Shown here one piece after another: positions 1-13,785 of a DNA stretch of 64,000 nucleotides. The number at the start of each line of letters is the position of its first letter. Position 1 is the stretch's first letter. Below the pieces are notes generated by a model that was not told the DNA's origin, did not search any database, and worked only from the letters and a program-made list of their open reading frames with translations. A program made the translations under genes and the position numbers. Source of the stretch: Cruorifilaria tuberocauda (Eukaryota > Nematoda > Chromadorea > Rhabditida > Onchocercidae); NCBI GenBank assembly GCA_013365365.1, contig JABVXU010000118.1:1-64000 (forward strand), written 5' to 3'.

Positions 1-456
1 AAGCTGAGAGATTCCTTTATCTTCATTTACATCAATCTCTGAAATCTGAGCACTCGATCTTCACTTCTTGCACCTTTTTTAGGACCTCTTTGCTCTTTAT
101 TGCGTCGGCACTTTAAAATTTCGACCGTCCTCTTACTGTCTTTCTCATATATCTGATTACATTGGGTGCATGTTCGCAGAAACTTAATTTCGAACCATAT
201 TGTTTTGATCAAAAATGACAAAAAATTTTTTCAAACAAAAGATTTAATACATCTTAAGAGAAAAATGCTGTTGTAGAAACGGCAGAATTACAACAGAGAA
301 TTTCAGAATCACTTATTCATGAATGCAATTATTCGTTGATTTAAGTATCTTAATCAGATACTTATGTCCCAGCTTCAAAAAATTCCTTATATTTTGATTA
401 CTAATAATAACGAACTAATCAAGGTAACAAGTAATGTTTCTCATCAATGATTTAGT

Positions 457-2294
457 TCATGCCACTTCATGTCCCTGATTCCTTTGTAATACCTCATTTG
501 TTTCATAATATCGGCCTGGTTCAGTTATCGGCCTAGATGTTTGCACGATCCGAGATGTGGGTTCATTTTCGCCCCTCCATAATTTTAGTTTAGCAAATGT
601 TTCGATACCGAAAAGTATTGTCAGTGCCACACATATGATCTGCAAGAGTTTCCTAATCGTTTTTAAATATATTAAATAAGGGAACAGCAGTTACTAATCC
701 ATTCAAATTTCGCATTTTGTTTTAAATCACAGCAATTTCTATAATTACTGAATTATAGAAAGAATTTTTATGTTTTTTTCAGTTTGAAACTCTTTTAATA
801 TATTTTTAAAATAAACTTACTGCATCAATGATAGCAGAACCACGTCCATAAGTTAACCAACTTGCCGAAAGATGTACCATAAGCCATACTGCTATGAAGA
901 AGAGCAATGTTGAGATACCATAGAATATAAGCTCCTGAAAATTTTAAAAAGCTAACTAATGCTTTATATGTGCAATTTGTAGCCATTCATCTTTAAAATA
1001 CCAATAAAACCTGAGCTAACTGATGTCCTTGAAGGACCTATTAAAACTGTTAGTGAAATTATTTTTAACACAATAGTATTCTTCCATTTCTTCTAATAAT
1101 TTTTATAGTAATCAGTAACTTCTACTGTATTCAAAAGATCATAGTTTACCCAAAAAATGGTACCATGACGATGAGTCCTTCTCTGGTAGCTTCATCTTTA
1201 ATCGTTAAATGCGGGAAACAAACATAGCCAATTAGCAGCCCAGAAATAATGATTGTTACTGCGAATGAGATATTCTCAGTCCAAGCTGCAGTTGTGGCAT
1301 TACGGTCTGCACAGATTGCCAGGATGAATGATATGAACGACAAAGCCTATAATTTTATTGATACATGCTTTGATACTTGGGTTTTTTCTTAATGATCTTG
1401 TATCTTTATATCATTCATAGCGTGACAAATATGCTTTTGTAAAATGAGTCTCTAGCAAGGATTTGCTGAAATAAAGTGAAGATGGAATGACTTAAGTCTG
1501 GGTTTCATAAATAATACAATCATCATATGAAATATTTAAAATAAATTCCTTGGAAATGAATTTTAGAATCAGAAGAATTGTACATAAATTTTCCCTAGAA
1601 CTTTCTGCTTTTCTCGGGCATTTTATTGTTTTCCTAGTGTGAACTATTTCTAAAAGGAATAATACCTACAATTTCGGCAATTTTCAAAACGCCTGGAATA
1701 GTAGCAAGGTATGCTGTATTGAGCTGTCCTTGACGATTATCCGGAATTATTTGTATTTTACTTGACATATCGAATTTCAAACGTCGTTTTTGTTGTTGAT
1801 GTTTTGGGCTGTAAAATAATCTGTCATCGTACTATCTGTTTGAAAATGGGAAGAGGGGATGATTAGAAAATCAGAAAATATTTACCTCTGACAACATTCC
1901 TTTTCTTTTCTTTCTAAATATAATATGCTTTTTTTAAGGCTTTGTGACACAATTACGCTATGAACAAATCAATAATTAGACATGCTTGTTATTGAATATT
2001 TTTTTGCTCAATTTTATGAACTTCAGAAATCTTTATATTATGCTGAAATAATCCATCGATGAGCAAGAACTTAGAGTTAGAATAAGAATTAAAATAAGCT
2101 AGCTGCCAATTACTTGTTTTTTCAAAACTTTGAAAGTAGTAAAACCTGGATGGCGCAGGTATTGAATATGAAGGAGGTGACTGTGGTCCACCGCGGTCTT
2201 GATTGGTAACATTTGCTGCTACATTTCCCACATTTGTCGCCTCGACGGTTGCTGGATTCTGTTGCTGGTGTTCCAGATCTTCTGCTTTCAACAT
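457..2294 (-). CDS. MARVEL-domain four-transmembrane protein
   Basis: Five exons in transcription order: 2294-2146, 1808-1670, 1346-1164, 934-821, 639-457 (TGA). Phases close and give about 255 aa. The N-terminal ~80 residues are hydrophilic and Gln/Pro-rich (HQQQNP near residue 9, SPPSYS near 40). Four hydrophobic segments follow, at about 85-105 (IAEIALSFISFILAICA), 118-138, 158-180 and 192-212, with a short loop between TM2 and TM3. The C-terminal tail is polar (about 45 residues). This topology and the GVLKIAE opening of TM1 are typical of MARVEL/CMTM-plasmolipin-like membrane-apposition proteins, so a role in vesicle or plasma-membrane organisation is inferred from the family. The weakest junction is the exon 3 donor (ATG followed by GTACCA), which is needed for the only open frame of exon 4. 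A second Met at residue 64 (exon 2) is an alternative start. Family call is fairly confident; orthology is not assigned. Confidence 0.72.
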
Positions 2295-3639
2295 CCTTAA
2301 ATGCTTATTATTGATAAGTCATAGATCTTTTTGGTGATAGGAATATCACATTTACGATCTTTTGTTACGATACGATTTAGAGCGCTATGGCAGTTATAAA
2401 TAAATGGAACGTATGTGAGAAAGAAAGTAATTTGGTAAGTTGTGGTGATTTAATATGAAAATCCTAATAATATGCAAAGATTAGGAAAGTATTAGTTCAA
2501 AATTTCGTTTTTTCTACAGATATTCCAATTTCCTATTCATTGGAATTAGTTGAACAGAGATCGATGAAAGTATAAGGATGGAATTATTTTTAAATAATGC
2601 TCTGAACAGTGACTTTTAGCAATCAGAAAGAAATACATAGACAAGAATGCTGTACCATGCAGTTAAATAATTTCTGTTATACTAAGATTCTAGATTTTGC
2701 TTTTCGGTATTACAAATATTATTTCGAAGCTTGCTACTTTCTAAAAACTAGTTCACACGAATTTGGCTTTTATTCAGTAGATTAGAACCGGCACAGACAT
2801 TCATTAAAATTTAGCTGCAGGTTTCGTGAATGTGCGATTTCCATATCAAGTTTATATTATTTGAAAAAATTTATTGAAAATTTGGAGGACTCTGGTCTAC
2901 ACTTTGAATTATATAGTTCCATTTGTTTATGCTGAATATGGTATTGAATAAATAAGAGTAGATTTCAAAAAATTCCTTTCAATTTTTACTCTTATTGATC
3001 TCATAATATTTAAAATTTAGCATTCGCTAAGCAAAGTATACGATTGTCAAGGAAGACGTTGAACCAAATTTCAGAATTTTGAGCAAAGTGACAAGATGAG
3101 AGTTTCACAACGTAAGAAAAATTACAGTGATCAGTTATAAAAAATGATTGTAGATTACCGCACGAACGCGATAAATTATGCAAAGTTATCGTCTATAACT
3201 TAGACTTTCATCTGGGCTATTGCTACAAAATGTCAATTTGAATTTATGTTACTCAAGAAACTATTATTCAAGAAATGATTTATCTAGATATGATGTACCT
3301 GTGTAATTTGTTAGCAGTTAGATCTATAAGTGCTCTTGTTCATTCTACTAATTTACGTTGTAATGTTGAGTTGCTCGGAAACTTCTATGTTTTGTAAAGT
3401 TTACTGTAGAGCTAGAATTTTAGTGGTTCTGGAATGAGGGATACAATAATTTATAAGAGTAATGAGGGTAAATTCGCGTACAGAGTGTGCAGTGGAACCA
3501 ACCAAACATTGCGATACAAACAAACTGCGAAATTTAGGATGGCAGTAGAGCACATTGCAAAGGGGCGGTTTGACAGCGGAATGAGCGATTTTTGACGAGA
3601 AATGAATTAAAATATAGAAATTCTTCAGTTTCCCCATGA

Positions 3640-3790
3640 TACGCTAACAATGGCATTGCACTAAATAGGAGGTGTTGGAGAAGCAAAGGTGGGATAGGCC
3701 ACGAGGTAGAAGAAATGATGGCCGGAGGGCGGGGTGTATGATGAAAAAGAAGGTGGAGTATAACACGGGTTTCTTTCTACCTTTACTAAG
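3640..3790. other. GC-elevated purine-rich patch
   Basis: In otherwise about 70% AT sequence, this stretch is G/A-rich on the plus strand (runs such as GGCCGGAGGGCGGGG near 3720) and therefore C/T-rich on the minus strand. It lies about 1.4 kb upstream of the minus-strand MARVEL gene start, so a promoter element or unannotated 5' exon is possible. No extended open frame supports coding. Confidence 0.25.
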
Positions 3791-6700
3791 AAATACTGTG
3801 GAGAAAAAATAAATAACTATTCAAGCAAATTATGATAATATTGGGTAATAAATCTATTTATTGAAAATGATCAAAGAGAAGGAGACTTTGGATTCAATAT
3901 TTGAAGATATTTGAACTAATAAGATCCTCTACATATATAAAGACCGGTTTCTTTACAGTCATCCAGAAAAAAACGCTGCCATTTATACCCATAGTGTTTT
4001 TCAGTCTTCCTTCTTTCTAATCGACTATCAGTTAATAATTTCTTATAAAAATTTCTTATAGAATAAAGCGTGTCTCGGCAAAAGGGTCATGTATTCCCGA
4101 TGTTCAACCTTTGTTTTACCTGTTTATCAAGGTCAAAGATTTCTCTTTTTGAAAGAAAACATTTCTTCATCAATCTCGATAAGCGAAAGTATATTGCTTG
4201 ACTACACTTCCCACATGACTGATCTCAGAATATCTTCTACGAAATTTTGGTAGAAGAAAGAATATGGATATTGTAAGTTTTCTGTCGAAAAAGTTAGGCC
4301 ACATAGAAAAGTGTTCTCAAGAACCACTTATAACATAAGAATGTAAAAATGTAATTGAAGAAAGAGCAAAGCAGCATTTAGCTCTTCATTTCATGTAATT
4401 TGGTGCAAAACGTAAAAATTACACCAAGCAAGTAATCTCTATCACACTTTATTGATAGCATTCACGAAAAAGTTTGTGATTCAATTTTATATTGTTGTAT
4501 AACTAACATTCTAAAAATATTTTCTAAAAATAAAAAAAACACTTCTTGGTTCTCAGTGGATAAAAGCTAGAAATCGAAAGTCTCAGCATGATTTAAAGGA
4601 AAACAGAATCAGCAGCGGCAAAATTTTTAGGAAGTAAATGCTTTAATTCTGTACACTGCTGAATGATAATGTAATTCTGATATAGAAATGGTTGTGGATG
4701 GTGATTTCTATTGAAATTGAAATTAATTGTTTAACAAACATAGGAATATATCAAGATTCACAAATATTGTTTTAAGATAATAGGAGGAGAGATATAAAAG
4801 AGTGCAGATTAGATGTAAACAAAGAAGAAACAGGCGCCTTATACTTTGCTTCTCATTTCAGCTTATCTTAAAAGTATTGTTTATTGCTTTACTTTTCACT
4901 GTATTTGTATTATAATTTCTAACATTGATAGTGAAATCAGCCGTGCTTTTGTTTACTTATTTATCTGTTTCATTAATGGAGTATTGAAAAGTCTTTTGAA
5001 ATTATTTGAAAATTTAGACGGTCGTACCATCGAAGTAATCAATTTTGTAATGTAACGAAAGTATCCGTTTTCTTCTTCACCTGTCAAAGAAAAGACATAC
5101 AGTGGTAGAAATTGTCCCTCCCAGATGAATTAGTTTTTAATTAAATGATGACAATAAATTGAAAAACGCTCAACAATGTCACGAGCTTTATTTGGAATAT
5201 TCTTTTAATGAGAATAGTGAATAGTTTGTCATTGTATTCCTCTAGGTTGATGACATTTACTCGGACTGTATTTTGACAGTTATACTTCTTTTAATATGAA
5301 TTAGATGAAAGTGAAGTAATATTGATAAAGAAATAAGTAAAAACGTAAACAAAGTAAATACTTAAAATCAACAAACATATTATCAAGTTACCAGTATTAT
5401 TTAACTACGAATTGCAAAATTCACTATGTATGTTGCAGATTAGTTGATAAAAATAGAAATAACCTGCTACGTTAGCAGTTCCTTCTCACCCCACCTCCCA
5501 TTATTATACTTGCATATTCTCTTTCTCTTCTGTATTATTTATGATCCTCTCACCTACCAGTTTCTACGATACTATACTGCTATTACTAGAATGTATTTGT
5601 AATGAAATTTTTGCAGTAGCTCGCCATTGCATTTAGGCATTGTGATCGTGAATTCAATATCAAACAGTGCTTCTAAGATAAAAGAGGGACCGAATGAAGA
5701 ATAGACGAATAACTCTCACTTTGTATTTAACTCATCAGTAAAATAATAAGTCAAACTAAATTTAAAAAACTACCAAGTAACTTCATTAGAGTGCAGAAAC
5801 TGTGAAGAACATTTTGATGCATGATTACAGGAGAATAAGAGTTTAAAATTTTATCATTTGCAAGAAGTTCAATGGAAATGTTACTGCTCAAGTTTTGTTG
5901 ACTTTTTTTTTCTTTTCTGCTCTATCATTTCTGATTAGTGAAATCAGTAATAAAAACTAATGCAGAAAAAGTTTTGGTTGAATAAATTTTTCTTTCACTT
6001 CATTATCGTCTAGGTATTTTTATATTTTGTGTTTTGATAGCTTATATATTAGGAAGAAACTTTAAAGTCCAATAATACTAACTAAAACAGGAGATCATAA
6101 CAGTCTTTAAATTCTCTTGGTTTCTGCATTAATTTTTATCTCACCTTATATCCAGAGTTTTTAATATATCCATACAAGATATATTTTGTTGAGTAATTTG
6201 AAAATAATTCTTTGTATGTAGAAACTGAAGGTTCAAGAAATGAGCATAAGAGAAGCTGTTTCTTCATCTTGTGGGAATAAAATGTGCATCTCCTGCTAGT
6301 GAGACCACTTGTCGTAGTTGTCTTGAAACGGACACACCACGCCAATCATTAAATATTTCTTTTATTCATTCAGCGGATGGTTCATTGGTGCTACTATTAT
6401 AGATAGATAATGGAAATGCATGAAGATGAATAGATTTGAGAAATCCTTGTTACGCGGATATGATAGAAAGGATAATAAAGAAAAAAGTATAGAAGGTAAA
6501 CTAATGGTGTAAATAGTAATAATGATAAAGATATAATAAACATATAGTAACTTAAAAATGTCATTCAGAACATAGACACAACTAGTGAAATACATGGCGA
6601 TAATATGTGGTGATGAATGAATGAGATAAATGAATAAAGTATTTATCACATGAATTATTTTTTTTAGATCTAGTCTTTTTGTATGGAAATTCTGAATATC

Positions 6701-9658
6701 CATTCTAAATTATTTTATTGCTCAAATTCCAACTTTTCTTATTTCTCACATAGATATTGGTGTTCATTATCTTTACGGTAATGATAATAAGATAGCAAAG
6801 GTTGACGGGGTGGCAAACAAACCGAGTCGATTTCCATATAAATTGAACGAATTAACCTTGAAACAGAGGGTCATGTGCAAAATATGTACTTTCAACACAC
6901 CGACCAAATTGTCTCCTCTTTTCTAGACCATTCTTTTCCATTGTAATGGTGATGATTGAAGTAATTTTAAAAGAATGTAATCCCTAGAAGACAAAGTACA
7001 TTATTCATTGAATGTTAGTGTCCTCGATTTGAGTTATGTCCTTGCTCAATATCCATCTGAAAGGAAAGAGAGGGAAAGTCAAGTTATTCATCTTTCCATC
7101 ATAGGGTGATACATTGCACAATCATCTTAAAAATAGCCAATTTTCTTATTTTTGATCTCGTTTATAAATGGTTTTGCAAGAGGAACGTGTTAAAGCTGAT
7201 AACTTAAAGCATTTATTGAAAATATTCCCAAAAAATTATTATATTTAGTGAAGATGTCGGCGGTGCAAAATAAAACAATGATAAAAAAGATTTTTAGGAA
7301 AATGCTTATATGTAGCATGTTGTATTTTACTGTTGACAATATGAGTGAATGAGAAATAAAATGATGTAGAGGAGGTATGAGTTGTTCTCACTTTTGAAAC
7401 ACAGCCAATTGCTGTTGTCCGAATGGTCAGCGGTCCCACGCCTCATTCACTTCTATCTCCGAAAGCTATATAAATCATCCCGTACTCTTTTATATTCAAC
7501 TAACTGATAGATGATTTGGAATTACCGAAAATAATTATTGAACGGACTCATTTCCTGTTTTATGGATGAGAATTAATACAGGATATATATCACTGTATTG
7601 ATGAAAAGAAATAAATATTTTTGTTGCTAGCAAATATTTGTTAAATAGAAATCTGGTAAGGACATCGGATACCTGAATATTTTGAATTGAAAAAAGAAAA
7701 CGAATCATCAGCATAAAGATATCAGTATAATTGTTCAAGGAGTTTCTCTTTTCGATCACCCAAATTGCTATTCAATTTACTGGAAGTTATATTGATAATC
7801 CTCTTGCAGAGGGATCTTTAGGAGTTCTATTATCAGTTTATTAGTTGCACTGTTGATACTGTTGAAATATAAGCTATGCTTGTTAATCATGTTGGTTAAG
7901 GAATTTGATGAATTGATTAAGGAATTTGCCTTAAATCTAAAGTCAATGGTAATAATTTAACATAAAGAAGCGAAATCAATAATTAAAGCTCAACCCAACC
8001 TTTTTGTATTCGTTTGAATTTCACTCTTTTTTATTAAACGACGGTGATACATGGAGGCTGTAAGCAGTTTGCCCTTTTATTTATTTTTAATAAGAAAGTG
8101 ATAGAAGAGCGATCGAAAGGATGCACACATTTACCCTCTTACGTCATTCAGTTCCTTGAACCGAAAAAATTAGCAGCAGTTTTTCAATTTTGAAATGATA
8201 AAAAGCATTTGCAAATAACTGAAATTTCGGGGAATACGACAATATATGAGTAATCTGGAAAGAATGTGTAAAATAGAAAAGGGAGGGAGTAAAGCAAATG
8301 AATAATATTTTCGGAGAAAATCGGAAAAATTTTGCTATTTCAATTAGTACAGTAGTGATTTTACATTTTATTATTTATTCGATTTTCAAATAATTTTATT
8401 AATAATATTGCTTTATTCTTCATTATAAGTGAATTAATTTGTCTTTTAATAGTTTCAGAGCACTTTTGCTTCAAAGCGTAGGTTAGTCTTAAATAATGCA
8501 AGGTAGAGACGAATAGTTAGCGATGTATGACTTATTTGAAATTATTTAAAATAATAATCCATCTGAGTTGAATTTCAACAAAAAGTAATGAAGTGTTAAA
8601 GGTCGAGAATTCTTTGACCCTGAAAACATTGAGTTCGGAAAATTGAATAGAATCAAATGTATGGAAATGGTGCTTCTTCACTTTGATGACTTTCTTCATT
8701 TAGAACTTCAAATAGTCGGAAGGGGGAAATTATTAGTTTCATATATAGTTTATGATTTTGTGATTGGAGAGTATTGTTAAATTGTTACGGAATTGTTTTT
8801 CAACCACATTGGACTTCCTGTGAAATTTTTGGTAATCAATAAGTGTGGGAAGTAGGCAGCTGATTGTTGATCGTTTGATCATCGAATTTTTTGTCATCAA
8901 GTGATGGTTAAATTGCTTTTGGCTGCTCAACAAATAACATTTGATATTGAGGTATTAAAACATTTCAGAGGGTGACGTGCCACTGCTATAATATTGATAC
9001 CGGTTTTTGTTATTTCATCTGCAAATTTACACTATCAACTTATGACTTATGGACGTTTAATTCTTTTAAACAACATAAAATTTGAATATAAAATTTGTGC
9101 TATTCAGGGACTGATTTCAATTTTGCCTGAGTTCCATTGTTTGGGAAGGTTTCAACTTTGCCTTTATAATGATTAACCAGTCAATTCATTTTATCTAGTA
9201 GTTTATTTATTTGTTATTGATAACCATTTTTGTAAATGTTGGAAAAATGAATGTAAGATGCCTGTCAGATTTCTATCTCTCAGAGAAAGATTACCTTACA
9301 AAAGAGAAAAAACTTTGTACTTGTAAGGTTTTTAGAGAATAACATCTTAATATCCTGAAGAATCAATACGGCGATTTTATTTGCAGACTTCTCGCGGGAT
9401 TTTAATTCATATTTCATTATTGAAAAATTTTTCTTAAAAGAAATTTTTAAGTAAAGGATAATTACCTAATAATCTTTTTAAAATAAAAGAAAGAAATTAG
9501 CTGATCCACTCAGCTAGTTATCTCTAATTAATAATTTAGGTGTATTAAAATGCCAAAGAAACAACCAATTTATTCATCTTTTATAAATGCACGTAAATGC
9601 AAGAACAACTGTAATCATTCGTTTCCGAAATAAATTCACGGATAACGATTGTTTTTTC

Positions 9659-9783
9659 CTAGAATTGATTCAATGCATATGCATAACTGCGCGTGCAGTA
9701 ACTGCCCATACTAATAACTCTTTTTTGAACTGATTCCTGTTGCCTGGAGAACCATGAAAACTCACAAGACCTATCTTTCTGAG
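9659..9783 (-). other. Possible orphan terminal exon
   Basis: On the minus strand a strong acceptor (TTTTTTTCTCAG) at 9784 is followed by an open frame of 39 residues (starting KDRSCEFSWFS) that ends in TAG at 9659. The base composition is less AT-rich than its flanks. No partner exon or family resemblance was found, so this may be chance. Confidence 0.18.
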
Positions 9784-10873
9784 AAAAAAAGAAAGAAAAG
9801 ACAAATAGATGGAACCAATATTTTGAGATTTGAAATTTGATACTAACTAGTAAAAGCTTTTTCACGTTTTTTCATCCTATAGTTTTTAATTTTTTCGCGT
9901 CTGCTATAATTTTTTGGAAAGTTCTTATGTTTCGAAAGTTTTTTATTTATGAATTATGGCTATGTGAAATTTTTTTAATTATAGAAAAATATAGCGCAAG
10001 AATGGAAAAAGGAAAAAATTGCTTTGTTTATTTGTTTTACCGCCTTGCTTTTATTCCGCACTATTTGATTTCACTTACTGATACGTAATTTAAAACTGAC
10101 AGCATGAAATCATTGAGGCATAAATAAATATAGTTAGCTTTAACTGCGTAGCAAATTCACCTGCAGTATGAGTTCGATAACGTAAGCTGAAATGAAAGTG
10201 AGCTAAAATTAGAGCGGAAAATATTCTAAAATTATACATAAAACATTCTATTTTCCATTCCAGTAATCCAAAATAAATATAAACTAAGCATAAGCATAAA
10301 GCATAAAATTTATGGAAGGAAAGTTTATTATGTTCATTTCTACTGCTGATGGAAACGTCGTTAATTTTTATACGTATAATCTCATAGTTTTCGGAATTTC
10401 TGAATCCTTCAGAAGTCAACTTAACTACATATGACAAGTAATTATATTCCAAGATGTTGAGAGTATTGCAAAGAACTTCACCTTATTCAAGTAGGCATAT
10501 ACCAAGATGAGAGAATACGAAACCACTGAACATTAAGTTTTAGGATGCTTCCATTCGATTTGTGAATTCATTTCTTTTTTATTTCAATTTGAATCTGGCG
10601 ATTTTATTTCCTTTGATCTTGAGGATTTAAATTATTTTAGTAAATCCTTTATTATGAATAAGTTCTATTACATTGGCAATGATTTGCACAGAGAACTCCA
10701 TGTCTTCAGCTTGATATTGGTTAACCTAATCAAGTAATTTTGTGCTGAAAATATTTCAGATTCTAAAAAAATAATGATGAAACTAATAGGTGGTATGCAA
10801 ATGGAATTGTGAACTGTCATCTTGTATTTCTCCTCTACCTAACTAAAAAAACTAAAAAAATTTTTTGTTGCAG

Positions 10874-12665
10874 CAAGAAGCTGAACAATACGGAAATGTT
10901 GATGAAGTACAACTATTACAGCAACAAATTGATGATTTGGAAGCAAGAGCCGCCGAACTGGTACACTTTTGAGAATTTTTTCAATTTATTTGATGCAGTA
11001 CTAAAAATATAGTCGAAAGAAGAGCTTTTTGGCCGGTCCATACATTAGATTATCCTATACAGAACGTTCAAGCCACTAAAAATTGTTAAACAAGCAAGTA
11101 TCTATCAGTTGTTTTGAAATTATAATATTGCAGGAACGACGCCGTTCACAAAGTATTCGTGGTATTAGTTGGATAAATCAGCGTAACAGACAGGCCATAA
11201 AAGAAGCTATTCTCAGTGGTCAAGTACATGTTGAAACCTCCAGTCAAGATGATCCGTTCACTCGGAAGAACGCTCGAATGAAGGTTTCCTTTGTTCTGCT
11301 TTTGATGTGGCGTTTGATACTTCCCAAAAGCATAACTTTTTCATGCAAATTGATTTTTTTCAATGGCTGAAATCACGAATGATGGTCGATACTGTAAAAG
11401 GAATATTGAATTTCGGTCGCCCAATATTTCCAAAACATAATTAATATGAACAGATATAAATAGTTTCACAAACTGTTAGTTTATATTATTGACAAGATAT
11501 TCATTTCAATTTCTGAAAATTAGAAGTTTAAGCCTGTTCCTGGAAGAGATAAAATGACTCAACAATTGAATGAGAAGAGAGACACAAAGGTCAGCAGTGT
11601 TGATAACAGTAAGTTTTTATTCTGCTTTTTGTATTTAAGACTTTCATCTCGCGTTTGGAAAATGTATTCTTCTAGAGGATTCTTACGACCTTTATTTTAT
11701 TACTTTATCACAACAAGATTTAACTTAAGGAATGATAGATGATAGAAGTCGCTAAGAAAGATGTAAAAACATTACTAATTAGTAACGAATACTAAGCGTA
11801 AGCCATTATAAACCAGTGTTCTTGAGTTTTATTCAAAATATCGTACTGTTGATATCACTTAATCGATAGGCTCTAATTGGTAAATTCTGTCCTCTTGAAT
11901 GATGGTTTTAGCTTCTTGTTCACATTCGTGCTTCGATTCAAATATGTCGTTCTCGTAGCAATATATATAGGCTAAATTTTGTAAAAGGAAATTAAATAAT
12001 AGTTTTTGAAAAACTCTTCCATTTTTTCAGTTTTTTCTTTGTAGTATTTCTGATGTTATTTAAAGATTCCGCAGCAAGCTCTCAGTCGATAGTTATTGAC
12101 CTAAACAATCAAAAGCCATCGCCTCAGAAAGGAGCTATTAGCGCGAGCGGAATCAGGGGCCCAAGTGGACCTGTTTCGGATCTTTTCAATGCTCATAATT
12201 TCGATGTTGATATTGACATTGCCATACCGGGTAAATACGCTTTTTTAAATAAGTGCTTAATCAAACAAAGAATTAAAGTATTGAAGTTTTATCGCATAAT
12301 CCACTCTTCCAGTATTAAATAACAATGTGCTAAAAAAGAATCAGCAAACTACCTTTCGATTTCAGCTAGAGGCCAAGGGCCCTTGATTATTTTGCACTTA
12401 ATGCAAAAAGTTAAGCTGAACCGTAACATGTTCCAGTTAAAATATAAATATGATTTCTACTGATGGATTTGTATTTTTTTTCTTTCCATGAGCTCTCAAT
12501 TGATTTTCAGCGACAATGACACTGTCTTCCAGCACCCCGTCTCTCAGTTCAATGGATGTTAATTCAAGGCACCTTGGTCTTGGCAATAATCGATCAACAA
12601 TAAATAGAGGATCGTCTAGACCATTAAGTCTCGAAGATTATAAGCGTCGTAAGAATCTTTTGTAA
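10874..12665 (+). CDS. RTF1: RNA polymerase-associated protein RTF1, C-terminal exons (5' incomplete)
   Basis: Five exons: 10874-10960, 11134-11283, 11524-11608, about 12045-12230, 12511-12665 (TAA), giving about 220 residues. The first begins with a Leu/Gln-rich helix ending DDLEARAAEL. The second has GISWINQRNR and DDPFTRKNAR, matching the human RTF1 stretch with SYINQRNRE and DPFTRR. The fourth has DLFNAHNFDVDIDI, and the last ends LSLEDYKRRKNLL, matching human LNLEDYKKRRGLI. RTF1 is a Paf1-complex subunit that acts in the nucleus in transcription elongation and H2B ubiquitination. The central Plus3 domain and the histone-modification domain should lie upstream but were not found in the window. 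The fourth exon's acceptor is uncertain: starts at 12066 or 12075 keep the same phase and avoid a hydrophobic insert. The terminal exon reads directly into the stop, so no further exon is needed. Confidence 0.82.
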
Positions 12666-13744
12666 AAACCTAGAGTGAATATATATTTTTTTCTTATAGT
12701 CTGAGCTGCTTTGAGAACTAGTTCAAATCATTTATAATTGGGCAAAATTAAAATCATAAAAGTCTCTTACATAACATCCTATCCACTTGTATGAAATATG
12801 AACGAAATTCTTAGCTCTATCCGGAAAATCCTCTTTTACTATTTTTCTTTTATATCTTTTAAATCGATTCATAACGTGTCTTTTTATTGAAAATTCCCAC
12901 TTTAAGTATTTTGTAGCTCTAAAAATTACTTATTTTTCTCCATGGATCATCATTAGTATCGTCTCTTTCGTCTGAAAATTATTGTTCTTTTCTTCAATTA
13001 ACCGAGCTTCATCTTTTTTTTTGTTGCATAATGAAGGAAAGCGATTGTTTCGGTCAAACTAATTAATTTTGTGGACTATTTCGTGGATTTTGTCCTTCCT
13101 TTGATAAGGATTTGGAAGGATTTTTTTTCCATTTAGTTTAGTGCAACGAATTTCTATTTATTCGATATTACTTAAATGCGATGTTATTTGCTGTTATACA
13201 ATTTCATGACTGTGTATTTTGTTGCATTTATTTATGTATATATATATTTTCACCTGTTGAATTTAGCAAATTTAGCATTACTACTATTATATTTACGTTA
13301 ATAGTGGTAATGGCAGTGTTGTTGCTGATTATTTTATTAGTACCAAATAAGGATTTTGCTGTGCAGGTTCATTCTTGATGGGGAATGCTTATCAGGGGAT
13401 GGAATGTTTCTTTCTTCTCTTTTCATTTCCTTTGTTAAATCTCCTAAATCCATTCTTCATCATTCAACTGTTTTAAGGTTTAAATGAATCAACTTTCTTT
13501 TCTCTTTCTTGTCAAAAATTAGCAGAGTGAGAGTTGTGTTGGCATAATGATTTGTATCATAGCTGTTAGATTTGCATAAATATGGATGAATCATAATGTT
13601 CTTCCTTTCACATACGCGGGTATATGAAGACAAACATTTTGGATATCTATGTGTGATGAGTGTTTTTGAACTAAAATATACAGCTGCATAATTACTATTT
13701 ATATTAATTGAGAGCGAACAATATTTTTTTACAGTGGAAGGTAA

Positions 13745-13749
<5 letters not shown>

Positions 13750-13782
<33 letters not shown>
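13750..13782. repeat. (TA)n microsatellite
   Basis: An uninterrupted TA dinucleotide run of about 16 units lies in the RTF1/HP1 spacer. Confidence 0.95.

Positions 13783-13785
<3 letters not shown>

Larger units (their letters stand above)
2295..10873. other. Gene-poor stretch between MARVEL gene and RTF1 exons
   Basis: AT-rich DNA with only scattered short open frames of non-coding composition. It should hold the missing upstream exons of RTF1 if that gene is intact, but I recognise no Plus3-like exon on the plus strand. A purine-rich, GC-elevated patch sits at about 3640-3790, and one splice-flanked minus-strand frame lies at 9659-9783; both are listed separately. Otherwise nothing supportable. 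Confidence 0.5.

Noticed and set aside
27..221. Minus-strand 64-codon charged frame at the left edge
   Set aside because: Basic, plausible composition, but the frame closes at 27 and another opens beside it; no splice-consistent model or family resemblance, and the window edge prevents a decision.
4846..5055. Plus-strand 69-codon hydrophobic frame
   Set aside because: Phe/Ile/Leu/Cys-rich composition typical of chance frames in AT-rich DNA; no family match.
10090..10452. 120-codon minus-strand frame
   Set aside because: Long, but composition resembles translated non-coding AT-rich sequence; no domain and no splice partners.
13181..13378. 65-codon frame with a hydrophobic helix
   Set aside because: Hydrophobicity follows from T-rich codons; no leader, no family, and no supporting context.
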